DNA from: Cristatella mucedo
Lineage: Eukaryota; Bryozoa; Phylactolaemata; Cristatellidae
Reading direction: 5' to 3'
NCBI GenBank assembly: GCA_009760855.2
Contig: WPIO01000012.1
Location: 4,043,501-4,107,500, forward strand
DNA length: 64,000 bases
Shown here: positions 11,937 to 23,149 of the stretch, in pieces
Position numbering within the stretch: the stretch's first letter is position 1
How the letters are laid out: the number at the start of each line of letters is the position of its first letter
The notes under the pieces: generated by a model
Databases searched by the model: none
Seen by the model: the letters and a program-made list of their open reading frames with translations, nothing else
What the model was told of the DNA's origin: nothing
Made by a program: the position numbers and the translations under genes

Positions 11937-13697
11937 TAAGAGCTTGATGATTCGCTTCAAAGTCCAGGTCACTGGTTGAGGCTATGTTGTAGCAACCACG
12001 ACGGGTGATGAATTTCAGGGCACTGCCTTAAACTGAGACCCGAAACCCTGAGCTTATTAATTCCTTACTTTTCGCTGTCTGTCTAGCTGGCAATTTGGCT
12101 AGCTTGCACAAACCTTTTTACGTCACTGTAGTTGTGTTCCATCACAGTTTCAAATAAGTTGTCAACCTCCAGTCTCCTCACTAAACATATAGCCGAATTG
12201 AATGTCGTAAATGTAAGCCGAGTTAAAATTTACGCGATATGTGAAATTCCTTTCTTTTTGACAGCTTACTGGTGCCACCTCTCTTAGTTAATTATTAACT
12301 TTCCAGATACCCGATTTATCACCCATAATCTGAATATTCATTTTCGCTTAAAATTACCACTTGACGTGGATGAGCGCTTACTTGTATGCTAATTTATAGA
12401 CATATTTTCACTTTGGGAGAGTCTTAAAAGCCAAAGAGTGAGATTAGGTCATCATTCGTCCCATCCAAATGTTATATAGCTATACAAAACCTAGTATCAG
12501 TTAGCAACCGGACATTTGGTTAGTTTTGCGAGCTGTTTAGCCACTTTAGACTTCTATTATTTTCCATTATATTCGTATCATTCGTGCACGCATCATTTTA
12601 GAAAAAATAAGGTATTAGTCAAGTAAAGGGACAGTAAAGTTATAGTGTCACTTAATTTAAATTTTAGAAAAACAGTTTATTTGTTGCAGGCTTAGCTAGC
12701 ATAATTAAATAATTATGAAACAGATCAGTAAGAACCAGCTGCTTCACCATCTGTACCGTAGAATCGGAAACGGGTATCATCGTTATATTTCCAAGTCCCC
12801 CTAGAGTAGATACTCCAGCCCTTAGTCAAGTCCAACTAGTGTCAGTTTCAAAACATTGCATAGAATCCAATTGAGGTTAAAAATGGTGTTTCAGCATTGG
12901 CAAAAAGTAATCAGTAGCTCATAGCTTGCAAAAAATCTTGAGCTGGTTAGTTATTTCAAACTATAATCACCAGATTAACGGCTCTGATCAGCAACATGTA
13001 ATGCAGAGAACTTCAAAGAATTTAAAGCGGGAGCTACTAGCTAATAAACTACCTTAACAGTTGAGGCAGCTCTATTGAAAATCGCATGTAACTCTCAGTA
13101 TAGTTAAATATAAACAACCAAAAGAGTCTATAAACAACGTAGACTTCTTTCCTGACAATCATCTTGGTGTTGTCATTAAAGGTGAGAACTCAAAGTAACT
13201 AGGGGGTTGTTGGGGGGAACCATGCATGATGGTAAGGGCTTGCAGCTGGAGGATGCCGCTCTGACTGCCAACGATCATCAGCTACATTCAGTTTATTTAT
13301 TTTGTTCAATTTTGCCTGCAACTGATTTTGCATCAGTCAAGTATGGTGTGTACGTGCTGGGAGAAGGCAAACTTGCTAGGAACTACCGTGAGCTGTAAGC
13401 TATAGAGGTAGGAGAGGACATACAGTTTAGTGCCGACGGCTTCTGTGAGTTTTCATGCAAATTACTCTGGCCACTGAAATATTTCAGCTAGCAAATATTA
13501 TCGCCTATTGGTGAATTATGTACCATTATTTTTACTTCTTACGAAATATTTTAGGTTTAAATGAATATCAATGATCACGATAAAGACCTAGTAAATCATA
13601 TAGCCAGAAATTATAATGACAATTCTTTTACTATTATAGGCAAGAGCTACAAAATTATTTGGCTACCTTAACATGTATATAAATCGTTATTTCTCAG

Positions 13698-13760
13698 ACA
13701 GAAGACACGATTTTTAAAACCTGTAGGGGACCTAACTCCCGGTAATACAATGGCAATGCC
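13698..13760 (+). pseudogene. Decayed duplicate of the exon at 17971 (copy 2)
   Basis: Homologous to 8362-8435 by position and sequence, but a deletion has removed part of the codons after RRHD. In the expected phase it hits TAA at 13715-13717. The acceptor CAG and the downstream GTAATA are still recognisable. Non-functional as a coding exon. Confidence 0.6.
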
Positions 13761-14740
13761 ATAGCCTCTTAAACATATGGAAGTTGCACAAGGAGTAGTC
13801 ATGCGAAAGCAGACGGATATCTCTCTAGCTCTCTCTCTCACTCTCTCTCTCTCACTCGGTCACCTCACTTGCTATCTCTCTTTTCCTCATCAATCCCTCG
13901 CTCACTCACTCTCCTGCCTTGCACAGCATAACGTCAGGCGTGGAAACATACACTAGGTGTTCTGGCGTGGGAATTATACCAGAATCAGCACTCAACTGTA
14001 CCTCCCACACATGCCCAAGTCATCCATTCGAAGAAAAATAAATTGATCTGTTTGTACTTTTTCAGAAGCATTCACTAAAATAATTGTGGAAAAATGTATT
14101 GGTAATTAACTTCTGCGTTAAAAACTGCTTTACTTTCAAAATTACAAAATAGGAATTATTGAAGCTGTAATAAAAGTGAATATAGCATCAATTAGAGAAC
14201 GACAAAGGTTAGTCGGCGAAAGCTGATGGATAATATACAAGTAAGCGAACCCCGAATGTAAAATACTGATAAGGCTAAGTGAATGTACTTCCAATTCACA
14301 AAAAGTAGCTTAACTCATTTTTGATTTAGCACGAAATCTTCTTTTTTTTACAAGACATCTCTATGGCAGGAGATTGCACGATTCTTTCGTTAAGCTCCAA
14401 GTGAAGCATGCAATAGCAAAAGCAATAGCAGCATGATAACTAAAACATCCGAGAGTACTTTTATGTATGTTAAATAATTAGGTGAATTTTGCTACATTTT
14501 CTTTAATGCTCACATCATCTCAGGCTCATGTAATTATTTACAATACTATTTAGCAAAGAGTTTACAGATTCGCAGGTGGTCAGGTTTTATACTCCAGGAG
14601 TTGAATGGTGGGTTGCCAAATAAAGGCAGAGTTACTCTAAACTTAATTTTATTTCTGGCACTGCTAGCTGCCCCATAATGTCATTAGAGATACAAATTGT
14701 TCGTTAAAACGTTCGTTTACACAGTGCCACAGAAAGTATC

Positions 14741-15692
14741 AACGCGGTTTGTATACGCTCCATACCAAAAACTATGTCAATCCAAGCGAAAGGTAGAATG
14801 ACTGATATTACTTGCTCTGGGATTGGAAATTTTCTATTATGCGTGCTTACTTAATTAATCGGCAGAATTATCACGGTGTCCTTACAAACGAAAGTAATAA
14901 TGTATCTTCCCCTCCAATTAGGCTGTTAAGACAATGTCAGTGTCACACCATTAAGATGCCTATTGCACGTTAAAAACCGTCAAGGTTTTGATACACAACC
15001 TCGAAAATGTGAAGCGAGAAGGTTAGCCGAGTCATTAGGACTGTTCAGTAGTGAGGAGCACGATAGTAGCAGAATAGGGTGACTTGAAGAAGCGTGCACT
15101 AATCTGCATCAGGAGAGAAGAAGGAATTGGTGTCCAAATTCCAAAACCATCAGAAACCTTTGCAGCTGAGTATAATTACACAGGAATAGAAAATTTAAAT
15201 GAGTATCCTCAGAAGAATACACGAGTAGGCGGAAATTGGTGAAAGTAGTTATGAAAGAAGCAAAACCTTGGTGTGCTATGGCTATTATTTCAGAGCTAGC
15301 TAATGTATTTTCGACCAAAGCAATGCTCGTGAACGTGAAACAGATGGCCAGCTAATTAAGTAAGAATGCATAATAAAAAATACGCGTTTGTATTCGCTCC
15401 ACACCAAAAACTATGTCAATCCAAGCGAACGGTAGCAAATTTGATATTACTTGCTCTGGGATAGGAAATTTTTTATTTAATTTATTTTTGTTTTTATATT
15501 TATTTATTTTTAATTTAAAATATTTTTATATTTAATTTAATTTAATTTATTTTTTTATTTTATTTAATTTTTTACGGTTTTTAACGTGCAATAGGCATCT
15601 TAATGGTGTGACACTGACATTGTCTTAATAGCCTAATTAGAGGGGGAAGATACATTACTACTTTCGTTTGTAAGGACACTGATAATTCTGCC
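14741..15692. repeat. Local inversion with duplicated flanks inside copy 3
   Basis: 14861-14980 is an almost exact reverse complement of 15574-15692. The sequence between (about 14981-15372) reads, on the minus strand, like the forward segment at about 4690-5080 of copy 1. 14743-14835 is repeated directly at about 15386-15475. The order direct repeat, inverted segment, direct repeat, AT tract, inverted repeat arm indicates a template-switching or fold-back event, not a simple two-break inversion. Confidence 0.85.
15478..15573. repeat. A/T-only low-complexity tract
   Basis: TTTATTT/TTTAATTT runs with almost no G or C, present only in copy 3 and lying at the rearrangement junction. Confidence 0.9.
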
Positions 15693-17970
15693 GATTTGCC
15701 GTAGTAGTCGGCTTTCCCATGCGACGGGACAGGGCTCAATAAAACAGGTCCGAGGAGATTGGTGCATTCGTTTGACCATCGGCTTATCTGGTTTAGGTTA
15801 GGAAAGTGAGTGAGGCCTGGCTCTCGACTGAAATAGCACACAGCTAACCTAGTCAAATTGAAGCCTAAGCCAAGTAAAAGTCCGCCATGTTAAATTGAGC
15901 TGTACCGACTGAGCCCATGACTTTGAATAGAAGGAAAAGATATTGTGGGATCATAATTAGTCGTTTCAAAAATAACCCGGCTCCTTGATATTTTTTGCGG
16001 ACCAGAATTCTGACGATGCCTTCTTTGGTAAACACTATAAGAGCTTGACGATTTGCTTTACAGTGCAGGTCTCTGTTTGAAGCTATGTTGTAGCTACAAC
16101 GACGGGTGATGAATTCCATGGCAGCTCCTTAAACTGAGACCCGGAACCCCGAGCTTATTAATTCCTGACTCTGCTTGGATTTGGCTTTGATTGAACTGCT
16201 TTTCCAGAAATCTGAGGGGGTCAAAAAAAGCTCTCTCAAAAGCATTGGGAAAAATATGGTTCATACTTCTCACTGTTGGGACTGAATTTTGCAGCAAAGA
16301 TGTATAATTTAATTTAATGAGTTTAGCTGACTAATTCTCTTGCTTGCCCTAACCTTTCCGTTGAACTATCTTGGACATCTATGACGGTTTTACATAATTT
16401 CTCAACCTCCAGTCTTCTCACTAAACATTTAGCTGAATTGAATGTTGTAAATGTAAACCGAGTTGAAACTTAGGCAACAGGTGAAATTAACTTCGTTTTG
16501 ACAGCGTACTTGTGCCACGTCTCTTCGTTAATTAAAAAATTTCCAGATTCCCGACATACCACTCCTAAGATGTACATGCATTTAAGTTTAAACGATACGA
16601 CTTGATATTGATAAGTGCTTAGTTGCATGCTAATTTATAAATACATTTTCGCTTTGGTAGAGTCTTAAAAGCCAAAGAGTGAGATTAAGTTTTCATTTGT
16701 CCCGATCAAACGATATGTAGCTATACGTAACCTAGTAGTAGTTAGCTACTGGACGTTAGGTCAGCTTAGCACTGAGTTGTTTAGGTACTTTAGACTTCGA
16801 TTATTTTTCGTTATATTTGTATCATTCGTTCACGTATCGTTCTAGGTATTAGTCAAGTAAAGTATAAAGTGCAAGGTATTAGTAAAGTAAAGGGACAGTA
16901 AAGTGATAGTTATACTTAATTTAAATTTTAGGAAAATATTCATTTAAGGTAGGCTTAGCTAGCAAAATAAAATAATTATGAAACTGATCAGCCGGAACTA
17001 GCTGTTTTACCATCTGTACTTTAGAATCTGCAACCGGTATAATTGTTATATTTCTAAGTCCCACCTAGAGTAGAAACTTCAGCCCTTACAAAACACTGCC
17101 AGGATTGAGGTTGAAAGTTGATATGTGTTTTGACATCGGCCAAAAGTATTCAATTGCTCATGGTTTTCAAAAAATAAATCTGAAACTTCTTGTTAAGCTG
17201 GTCAGTTTTTTCATCCGATAATCACGAGATTAAAGGCACTGGTCAGGAGCATAGAATGCAGAGAACTTTGAAAAGTGTAAAACTTGAGCTACTAGGTAGT
17301 GAACTACCTTAACTGTGGTAGTAGCTATATTAAAAACCGCAATACCTCTCAGAATAGTTAAATTAAAAAAAAACAGAGTATATAGGCAACTTAGGCTTTA
17401 TTCCTGATAATCATCTTATTAGTGTAATTATTAGGTGAGAGCTGACAATAACTAGTGGGCTACTAAGGGGGAACCATGCATGATTGTAATATCTTGCAGC
17501 TGGAGGATGCAACTCTGTTTGCCTATGACCATCAGCTGTATTCAGTCTCTTAGTTTATGTAATTTTTCCTGGAACTTGTTTTTCATCAATCAAGTATGTT
17601 ATGTACGTGCTGGGAGAAGGCAAAAGTGTGAGGAACGACTGGGCCCTTTAAACTGTAAAGGTAGCAGAGGAGAGACAGTTCATTACAGACAGCTTCTTTG
17701 AGTAGAGCCGAGTTTTTATGCAAAACACTATGGCTGCTCAAGGATTTCAGCTAGCTAAAACGATAGCCTATTGGAGAATTATTTATCGTTATTTTTACTT
17801 CTAATCAAACATTTTAGGTTGCAATGTATATCTTCACGACAAAGGCCTTGTAAATAATCTAGCCAGACATTACAATAAAAATTCATGTATGAATAATAGG
17901 CAAGAGCTAAAAAAAATTATTTAGCAAAAACCTAACATGTAAATATCTAGTCATTTATTTTTGTTTTAAG

Positions 17971-18070
17971 AAGAAAGACACCGTTGGTTATTTTCAGAAC
18001 CTGTGGAACAGTCATCTGGTTATCGTACTGCAGAGATCTCACTAAAACATGAAGCATTTGACAAACTGAA
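17971..18070 (+). CDS. UBR1/2-like E3 ligase, internal exon
   Basis: A 100-nt exon between TTTTGTTTTAAG and a consensus GTAAGT donor. Entered in phase 1 from 3931 (G plus AA makes Glu), it reads ERHRWLFSEPVEQSSGYRTA then EISLKHEAFDKL and leaves in phase 2. The combination 'M.R....(11)EP' followed by a helix fits the conserved UBR1/2 stretch MQGM...EPEWEAA. The exon is triplicated in the genome together with its upstream intron (versions at 8362 and 13698), but only this copy has an open frame and both splice signals. Weak sequence similarity; assignment relies on order, phase and contrast with the two dead copies. Confidence 0.6.
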
Positions 18071-18244
18071 GTAAGTTAGAATTGACTTATGATCACCACA
18101 AAGAGTTGACTTTTGAACAATTTATAATCGTTGGTTAATTATAGATGCCTGCACAGGGAGTTCAAATGAACAGTATAGCCTAAATAATTGGCAAGACTAA
18201 ATTCTGATATTGATCACAATATTAAAATAGCATTTTTAAAACAC

Positions 18245-18445
18245 TGAGATACCATGATCTCCTTCTAGGCACTTTAAGCAAGCTAATAACAGGGAAACCT
18301 GATCATACGGTTGCTAATAACGTGAACTACGTCGACATCCCTTACAAGATCTGAGGTGATCTTCACAGGGTCAGCAAGCGAACATGGTTAGCTGTACCAT
18401 GCATAGTGTCAGCACTAGACCTACTAAATGCAGTAACAACTAAGT
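18245..18445 (-). mobile_element. LINE 3' UTR relic
   Basis: Degenerate minus-strand remnant of the family 1 3' end ('ttctaggcactttaagcaa', 'gggtcagcaagcgaacatgg', 'agtgtcagcactagacctac'). Confidence 0.6.
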
Positions 18446-19843
18446 AGGTTTAACCTTCGTTTTACGGTTACAAAGGCAGCAATTTGTAATGTTTCGTCGG
18501 GATTTGTAAAACGAATTTGTAAACTATTTGTAAAACGAAATGCAAGTCCAGTTCCTTTGTTTCATTGAGCTCAAAGCAGCATAGTGAGCTCCGGAAATGC
18601 CTGATATCTGAAGCCGGGCTTAACCAGCCTTGCCCTAAAACACCCAGCCAGGTGGCTTTCATGCAGATGTCCTACTACCAAAATAACAATACAAACAATA
18701 CAAACCTTAAGCCAATTATCCTAAGTGAGAAATTCTTACAGTGCATTGGTAAACTTTATTTAATCTGAAAGCAGGTGGTACGATGCTTAGCCTTTTTTGG
18801 ATAGTAGTCGTTATTGGTTGGCTGGAGCTAGAGAATGAAGGTACATGGATTTGAGGGACAGCTCTTCTAAGTCTTCTTGCTGAACAATTCGGTGCTACTG
18901 CTGGTCGGCAAGAAGTATTTAACGTAGTTATTACAACTTTCTCGATAAGAAAACCTAGCTACAAAGTTTTGCACTGCACTGTAAACACCACGTATCGCCT
19001 GCCGGTAAACATTGCAGTGGTGAGTTGCAGGAATCGATATAGTATGGTTTTGAGCTAGTATAGCCTTACTATAGGTTAATAAATTAAATTTCTTACACGT
19101 AATTGACTACCGAAACACAAAGAAACAAACCACTATCACCAAAAGCTATAAATATTGATATCAAGTTAATATATTTGCATTCATATTACCGAACGGAAGT
19201 ACTACAAGTTACTAAATCACTCTCTTTCTAATTTAATGCAATCCGAAATTAGTATTGGTTTCAAATAGTATCTGTAAACACTAACCAGCTTTTTGTACTG
19301 CTGCAATATACTTACGCATTGCTTCGTCAACTGTAGTGAGGACTACAATACATTTCTCCAAGTAAACCACTAACGTTATTTACTTAAAACGAATAATTGC
19401 AGAATTTGAATGTTATCCGATGTAATTTTACTCATAAAGAAATTCCCGTCAAGGTAGTGCTTTGCACCCAACCAGTTTCTTAAAAAAAGCATGACGTTTG
19501 GAAAAACGATGAAGCATCAATTAACACATACTTTAATTGTAGGTTAATCCTTAGCCGCTGCCAAGTAAATGTGAATTGGAGTGAACAATTGCAAAACAAC
19601 TTACTTTGGGGTTTCAAAAAATACTTAGCACGTTTAAGAATCTCAAAGGTAACTCTCAGCAATATTTTAGAGTTCTTAAGCTTATACAATTAACATTTGT
19701 ATGTCCTCAAGGATGATATGTATTATTAAGATTCTATGCTAAGTTAATGCAGAAGTTGCAGTTTTGAAATTTTTACTGGTGATTTATAGAACAATGAACT
19801 CGAACTTTGTGCCAAAGACAATATTTTCAATATTTTTCTACAG
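18446..19843. other. Intron, nothing recognised
   Basis: AT-rich sequence. Two short opposing frames near 18468-18768 show no family features and I do not call them genes. Confidence 0.5.
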
Positions 19844-19858
19844 GCATTCACGACAAAC
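19844..19858 (+). CDS. Possible 15-nt microexon of the UBR-like gene
   Basis: GCATTCACGACAAAC lies between a strong acceptor (ATATTTTTCTACAG) and a consensus GTAAGT donor. Its length is a multiple of three, so it can be included or skipped without changing phase. Inclusion would add KHSRQ and convert the next Asn to Thr. There is no homology support for so short a piece. Confidence 0.3.
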
Positions 19859-20415
19859 GTAAGTCTGACTTCTTCATCCAAAAAGGTGCTTTACCTTTGG
19901 GTTTGTTTAAAAAATGCTATTACTATACCACAGTGGTGACATTACAAAATGACAATTTACCCGTGATGTATGTAAAGTGAATAGATCAGATTGATTGTAT
20001 TATCACTAGGGTGTGTGTGTGCGCACGTGTGTGTTTGTGTTGTAAGTGATACATATTTAGTAAGCGTTGAATATCAACTCACATTGTATTCCATTCAAAT
20101 AAATGAGCTTTAGTGGTTTTATCAGTGCTTCGGCTGAACAAGTTGAATTGAACGAGATAATTAAAAAGGTTTAAAGCCTGTTACGAAGTAAATCTAGCTC
20201 GCATTACTTGCGAAATGTAAAACTATTTTTATTATGTTAGACGTGTATTTGCTTTAGCTGTGAAATTAGTTTCTTAAATAAAATAGTGTTCTCGAAGCAC
20301 GGCTAAGACTATGAAAATCTGCTGTACATATGCGAACTAAAAACAATTTAATGTTTGTCATGACTTCATCTGTAGCCTTCGTTTTTTAATAGTGAGTGAC
20401 CAGGAGCCACTAGAT

Positions 20416-20598
20416 CAATGGTTCTGAACTTGCAGGTCTTGAACCTTTGGGTGTCGAAGAAATCTTTCACTGGGGTTGCAAAAGACCATCAGAAAACAAG
20501 CAATAACACATTGTGCACACACAATTTATGGTTGGGGTCGCCACAACATGAGAACTTGCATGAAATGGTCATGGCACTAGTAAATTTGAGAACCACAG
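20416..20598 (+). mobile_element. hAT MITE closely resembling SPIN (SPACE INVADERS)
   Basis: A 183-bp element with terminal inverted repeats (left CAATGGTTCTGAACTTG; right end, on the opposite strand, CTGTGGTTCTCAAATTT) and an 8-bp target-site duplication with one mismatch (cactagat at 20408-20415, aactagat at 20599-20606), as expected for the hAT superfamily. Internal words such as 'aagaccatcagaaaac' and 'tttatggttggggtcgcca' match my recollection of the horizontally transferred SPIN family. It is non-autonomous, with no transposase. An open frame across it (20418-20651) is incidental. Confidence 0.85.
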
Positions 20599-20606
20599 AA
20601 CTAGAT

Positions 20607-21702
20607 GAAGTAATAAATACTGGTTTCTGTTTTTTTAATGTCCAGTTCTAGGAATGTCTTGTCTTCAGTCAAAGTAAACTTCAGGCTTTTAGTAGCATGC
20701 TAAATAAATTTAGCATCTCCAAAGGTTTTGCGATTAGGATGAACTAGGCCTATGCGATTTTAGTCTGAGGATGGAGTTTTATTATGCTTGGCCTAGTCTG
20801 TGTGTGTCTGGTTAGACTTAATAGTAATTTTACAGTGAACCTAATGCCTTCACTCTGTGCAATATAATTTTTAAACAAAAATTTAATGAACCTATTGTAA
20901 TCGAAGTATAATTTAAAAGCAATTCAGTTACAAACTTAGTAAATGCAAATTTGAACGATCTTGTGCAAGTTAACATAAAGGCAAAGTAAAAAATACTGTA
21001 GCATTTATTTATAGCGATATGAAGGTTTTCATCCCTGATAATGTTAGTCAATGTCTATACTTTTAAAGCCATTTCAGTCAGCTAATCTAGGCGGTGTAAT
21101 GCTCCATTATTGGTAAAGTATTGTCAATGCCGAATGCTATGTAGTAATACTGATATATTTTTTAGACTATAGATCATCTAAATATCAAATAGACCAACTC
21201 TAATTTATCTTCAGTAGTCTATAATCTTGCTTTCTAACATATACTGGAGGTATGATAGAATAGCCTTTGACGCTAAATAAAAAAAATTGATATAATTTGT
21301 GAACACGACAAATTTACCGAATAAAGGCACTATGAGTGTACATAGTTTATTCTACAGTTTGTACACTCTCTGACATAACTTGTTTAAGAAATTGAATATT
21401 ACAAATTTCAAAATCGGTGCAGGTAGTTTTGTAACCAGCATTACATCTTAATAATATATGCTAATAATCTATCACAATCGAAGCAGCGATTTGTTTAGCT
21501 GATAATGTATATTAATGTTTATGTAAGGCTGCAGGTTGTCCAACTTAATTCAGAGCATTTTTTCCTATTTAACATTGTCCCTTAACTGACTATATTGAGT
21601 AAAGCTTTAGTAATTTAGCACACATTTCGGATTGTGCGGTGCGTCCATCCTAGTTCTTAATTAAAACGCAAACCCAGCAAATAAACACTACACTAAATTA
21701 AG
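20607..21702. other. Intron, nothing recognised
   Basis: AT-rich sequence without recognisable features. Confidence 0.5.
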
Positions 21703-22027
21703 TAAAATGCAAAAATTATTCCAGCTTGGTATCTTTCATACATTTCTTCTGAAAGCTGCTCCAAATAACTTGTACGCGATTTCATTCAAGGAGTCAGCTT
21801 TAGTAGAAGCTCTGAAACTTCTCTTTGGGATATGCTGCAAACTAGCCGACAACAATCCGACTTACATCAAACGTTCTGAAAATACATCTGTGCAACTGGC
21901 AGACGTCAAATCCCTAATTGATTATAAAAAAGTTAACTGGCGTATACGTTGTTATCGGCTGTTCACTTTACTCTACCTTCACTTGGATTCATTTGGAGTG
22001 AAGCAAGAGAATTTTTGGAGTACTTTG
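21703..22027 (+). CDS. UBR1/2-like E3 ligase, large internal exon
   Basis: A 108-codon open stretch ending at a perfect GTAAGT donor in phase 0. Its ALVEALKLLFGICCKL segment fits the UBR1/2 helix after the WCA.D motif (…YKECHKAVMRC in human UBR1), and its later YKKVNWRIRCYRLFTLLYLH fits the position of the SIHLP-SRTLAGLHV segment. The start is uncertain. AAG at 21700-21702 gives phase 2, matching the upstream exon (AA plus T makes Asn) but has a poor polypyrimidine tract. CAG at 21724 is a better acceptor but needs phase 0. I chose the phase-consistent one. Hydrophobic, Leu-rich, no catalytic motif expected here. Confidence 0.65.
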
Positions 22028-22439
22028 GTAAGTAGCAGTGCTGATATGTTTTCTTTTTTCCAGTAACTATTTATCAAAACAAGTAAAACATCATAGTTTC
22101 ATGATACATTTAGGGTTACCTAATATTAACAACGTTGGTAAAGACTGAAACCAGCATAATAAAAAAACATTGACACAAATTTACCTTATTCTTTCCTCAA
22201 GCAGTAATTTTATAAGAGTTTAAGTTAAGTGATATTTTTTGGATTCAGTAGCATGAATGTAGTTTTTCTGAATAAATTTTGTTGAGATTTCTGATAAATA
22301 TATATGCCCGAAAAAATAACATGTTCGAAGACTTGGATAGTAGAATATAAGTCAGTAGCATCAGCATTATGAGTAATATTGCATTTTATGTGCAATCATT
22401 TTTTAAGTCTTTAGCTTGCATTTATACTTACATTAGCCG

Positions 22440-23140
22440 GCGATGCCATGTCCTCCCATTGTCGCAGGTACTACCCAGGCCTTCGAGTTCAGGAGCAGGG
22501 ACCACAGTTTCGGAGCCTGTAATAGCTTCGGAGACTACGTGCTGCCTCTGCCCTTCTTTCACGTTACACTTGGGATGCTGGGGTCTATCAGACATGCTTC
22601 ATTGTACCAGGCATCATATCCGGCAGGCTTCATCCGCCCAGCTTCCAAAAGCCAGATCATAAAGGGCCTTACCAATGCTGCTCAGTAGCAACTGATCAGG
22701 TGAGATTAGGCAATGGCTACCTACTCATAATCCTTAGTTTAAGCATCGACCATCAGAACACCGTCACTACCTTGTATTGGCATCGTCATTTATTCCCATT
22801 TTGGTGGCGTTGTCAACGAACAGGTCCCGCTTGACAGGCAGACCGCTGGGAAGCTGGAATGGACGGCCTGCTAACATGCAGTGGATCTCGGCAGCCGGAA
22901 GATCTCCAGTGAGGCTGCCCAGAACCAGGTTGCACCTGGCCGTATTTGCATGCAGCATCTTCCAGAAGTGGGTCAGTACATGGCTAAAGGTCTCTACCTG
23001 CAAGCTGCATAGGAAGCCAAATGCTTACAAGAGCCAGACAGAAGACCCTAACCTATTCAGCTGCCACTGATGTCTGACTGCTATAACGGTGAATGAAGCC
23101 GGAATGGGACAGTTACCGACGTTCCAGCATAACACCCAAA
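22440..23140. mobile_element. GC-rich block, probably old mobile DNA
   Basis: Sharp rise in G+C compared with the surrounding intron. Several overlapping frames of 80-100 codons exist on both strands but none shows a recognisable domain. It adjoins the repeat at 23150-23860. I infer mobile origin from composition and context only. Confidence 0.35.
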
Positions 23141-23149
23141 GACTGCCAG

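Larger units (their letters stand above)
9140..13830 (+). repeat. Tandem segmental duplication, copy 2
   Basis: Second copy of the intronic unit. It begins with 'ctgccttgcacagcat', a landmark also found at 13914. It carries the same LINE as copy 1 at the same site (11158-11936, with a 244-bp internal deletion) plus a private minus-strand LINE tail (10563-10751). From the deletion point to about 12866 I see only one single-base length difference from copy 1. Outside that tract substitutions and indels are frequent. Confidence 0.9.
13914..18070 (+). repeat. Tandem segmental duplication, copy 3 (carries the intact exon)
   Basis: Third copy, visibly more diverged from copies 1 and 2 than they are from each other. 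It has no LINE at the shared insertion site and contains an internal inversion (14861-15692 area) and an A/T-only tract (about 15478-15573). It terminates in the intact UBR-like exon 17971-18070. Confidence 0.85.

Noticed and set aside
20418-20651. 77-codon plus-strand ORF
   Set aside because: Lies over the SPIN-like MITE and its target site; non-coding.
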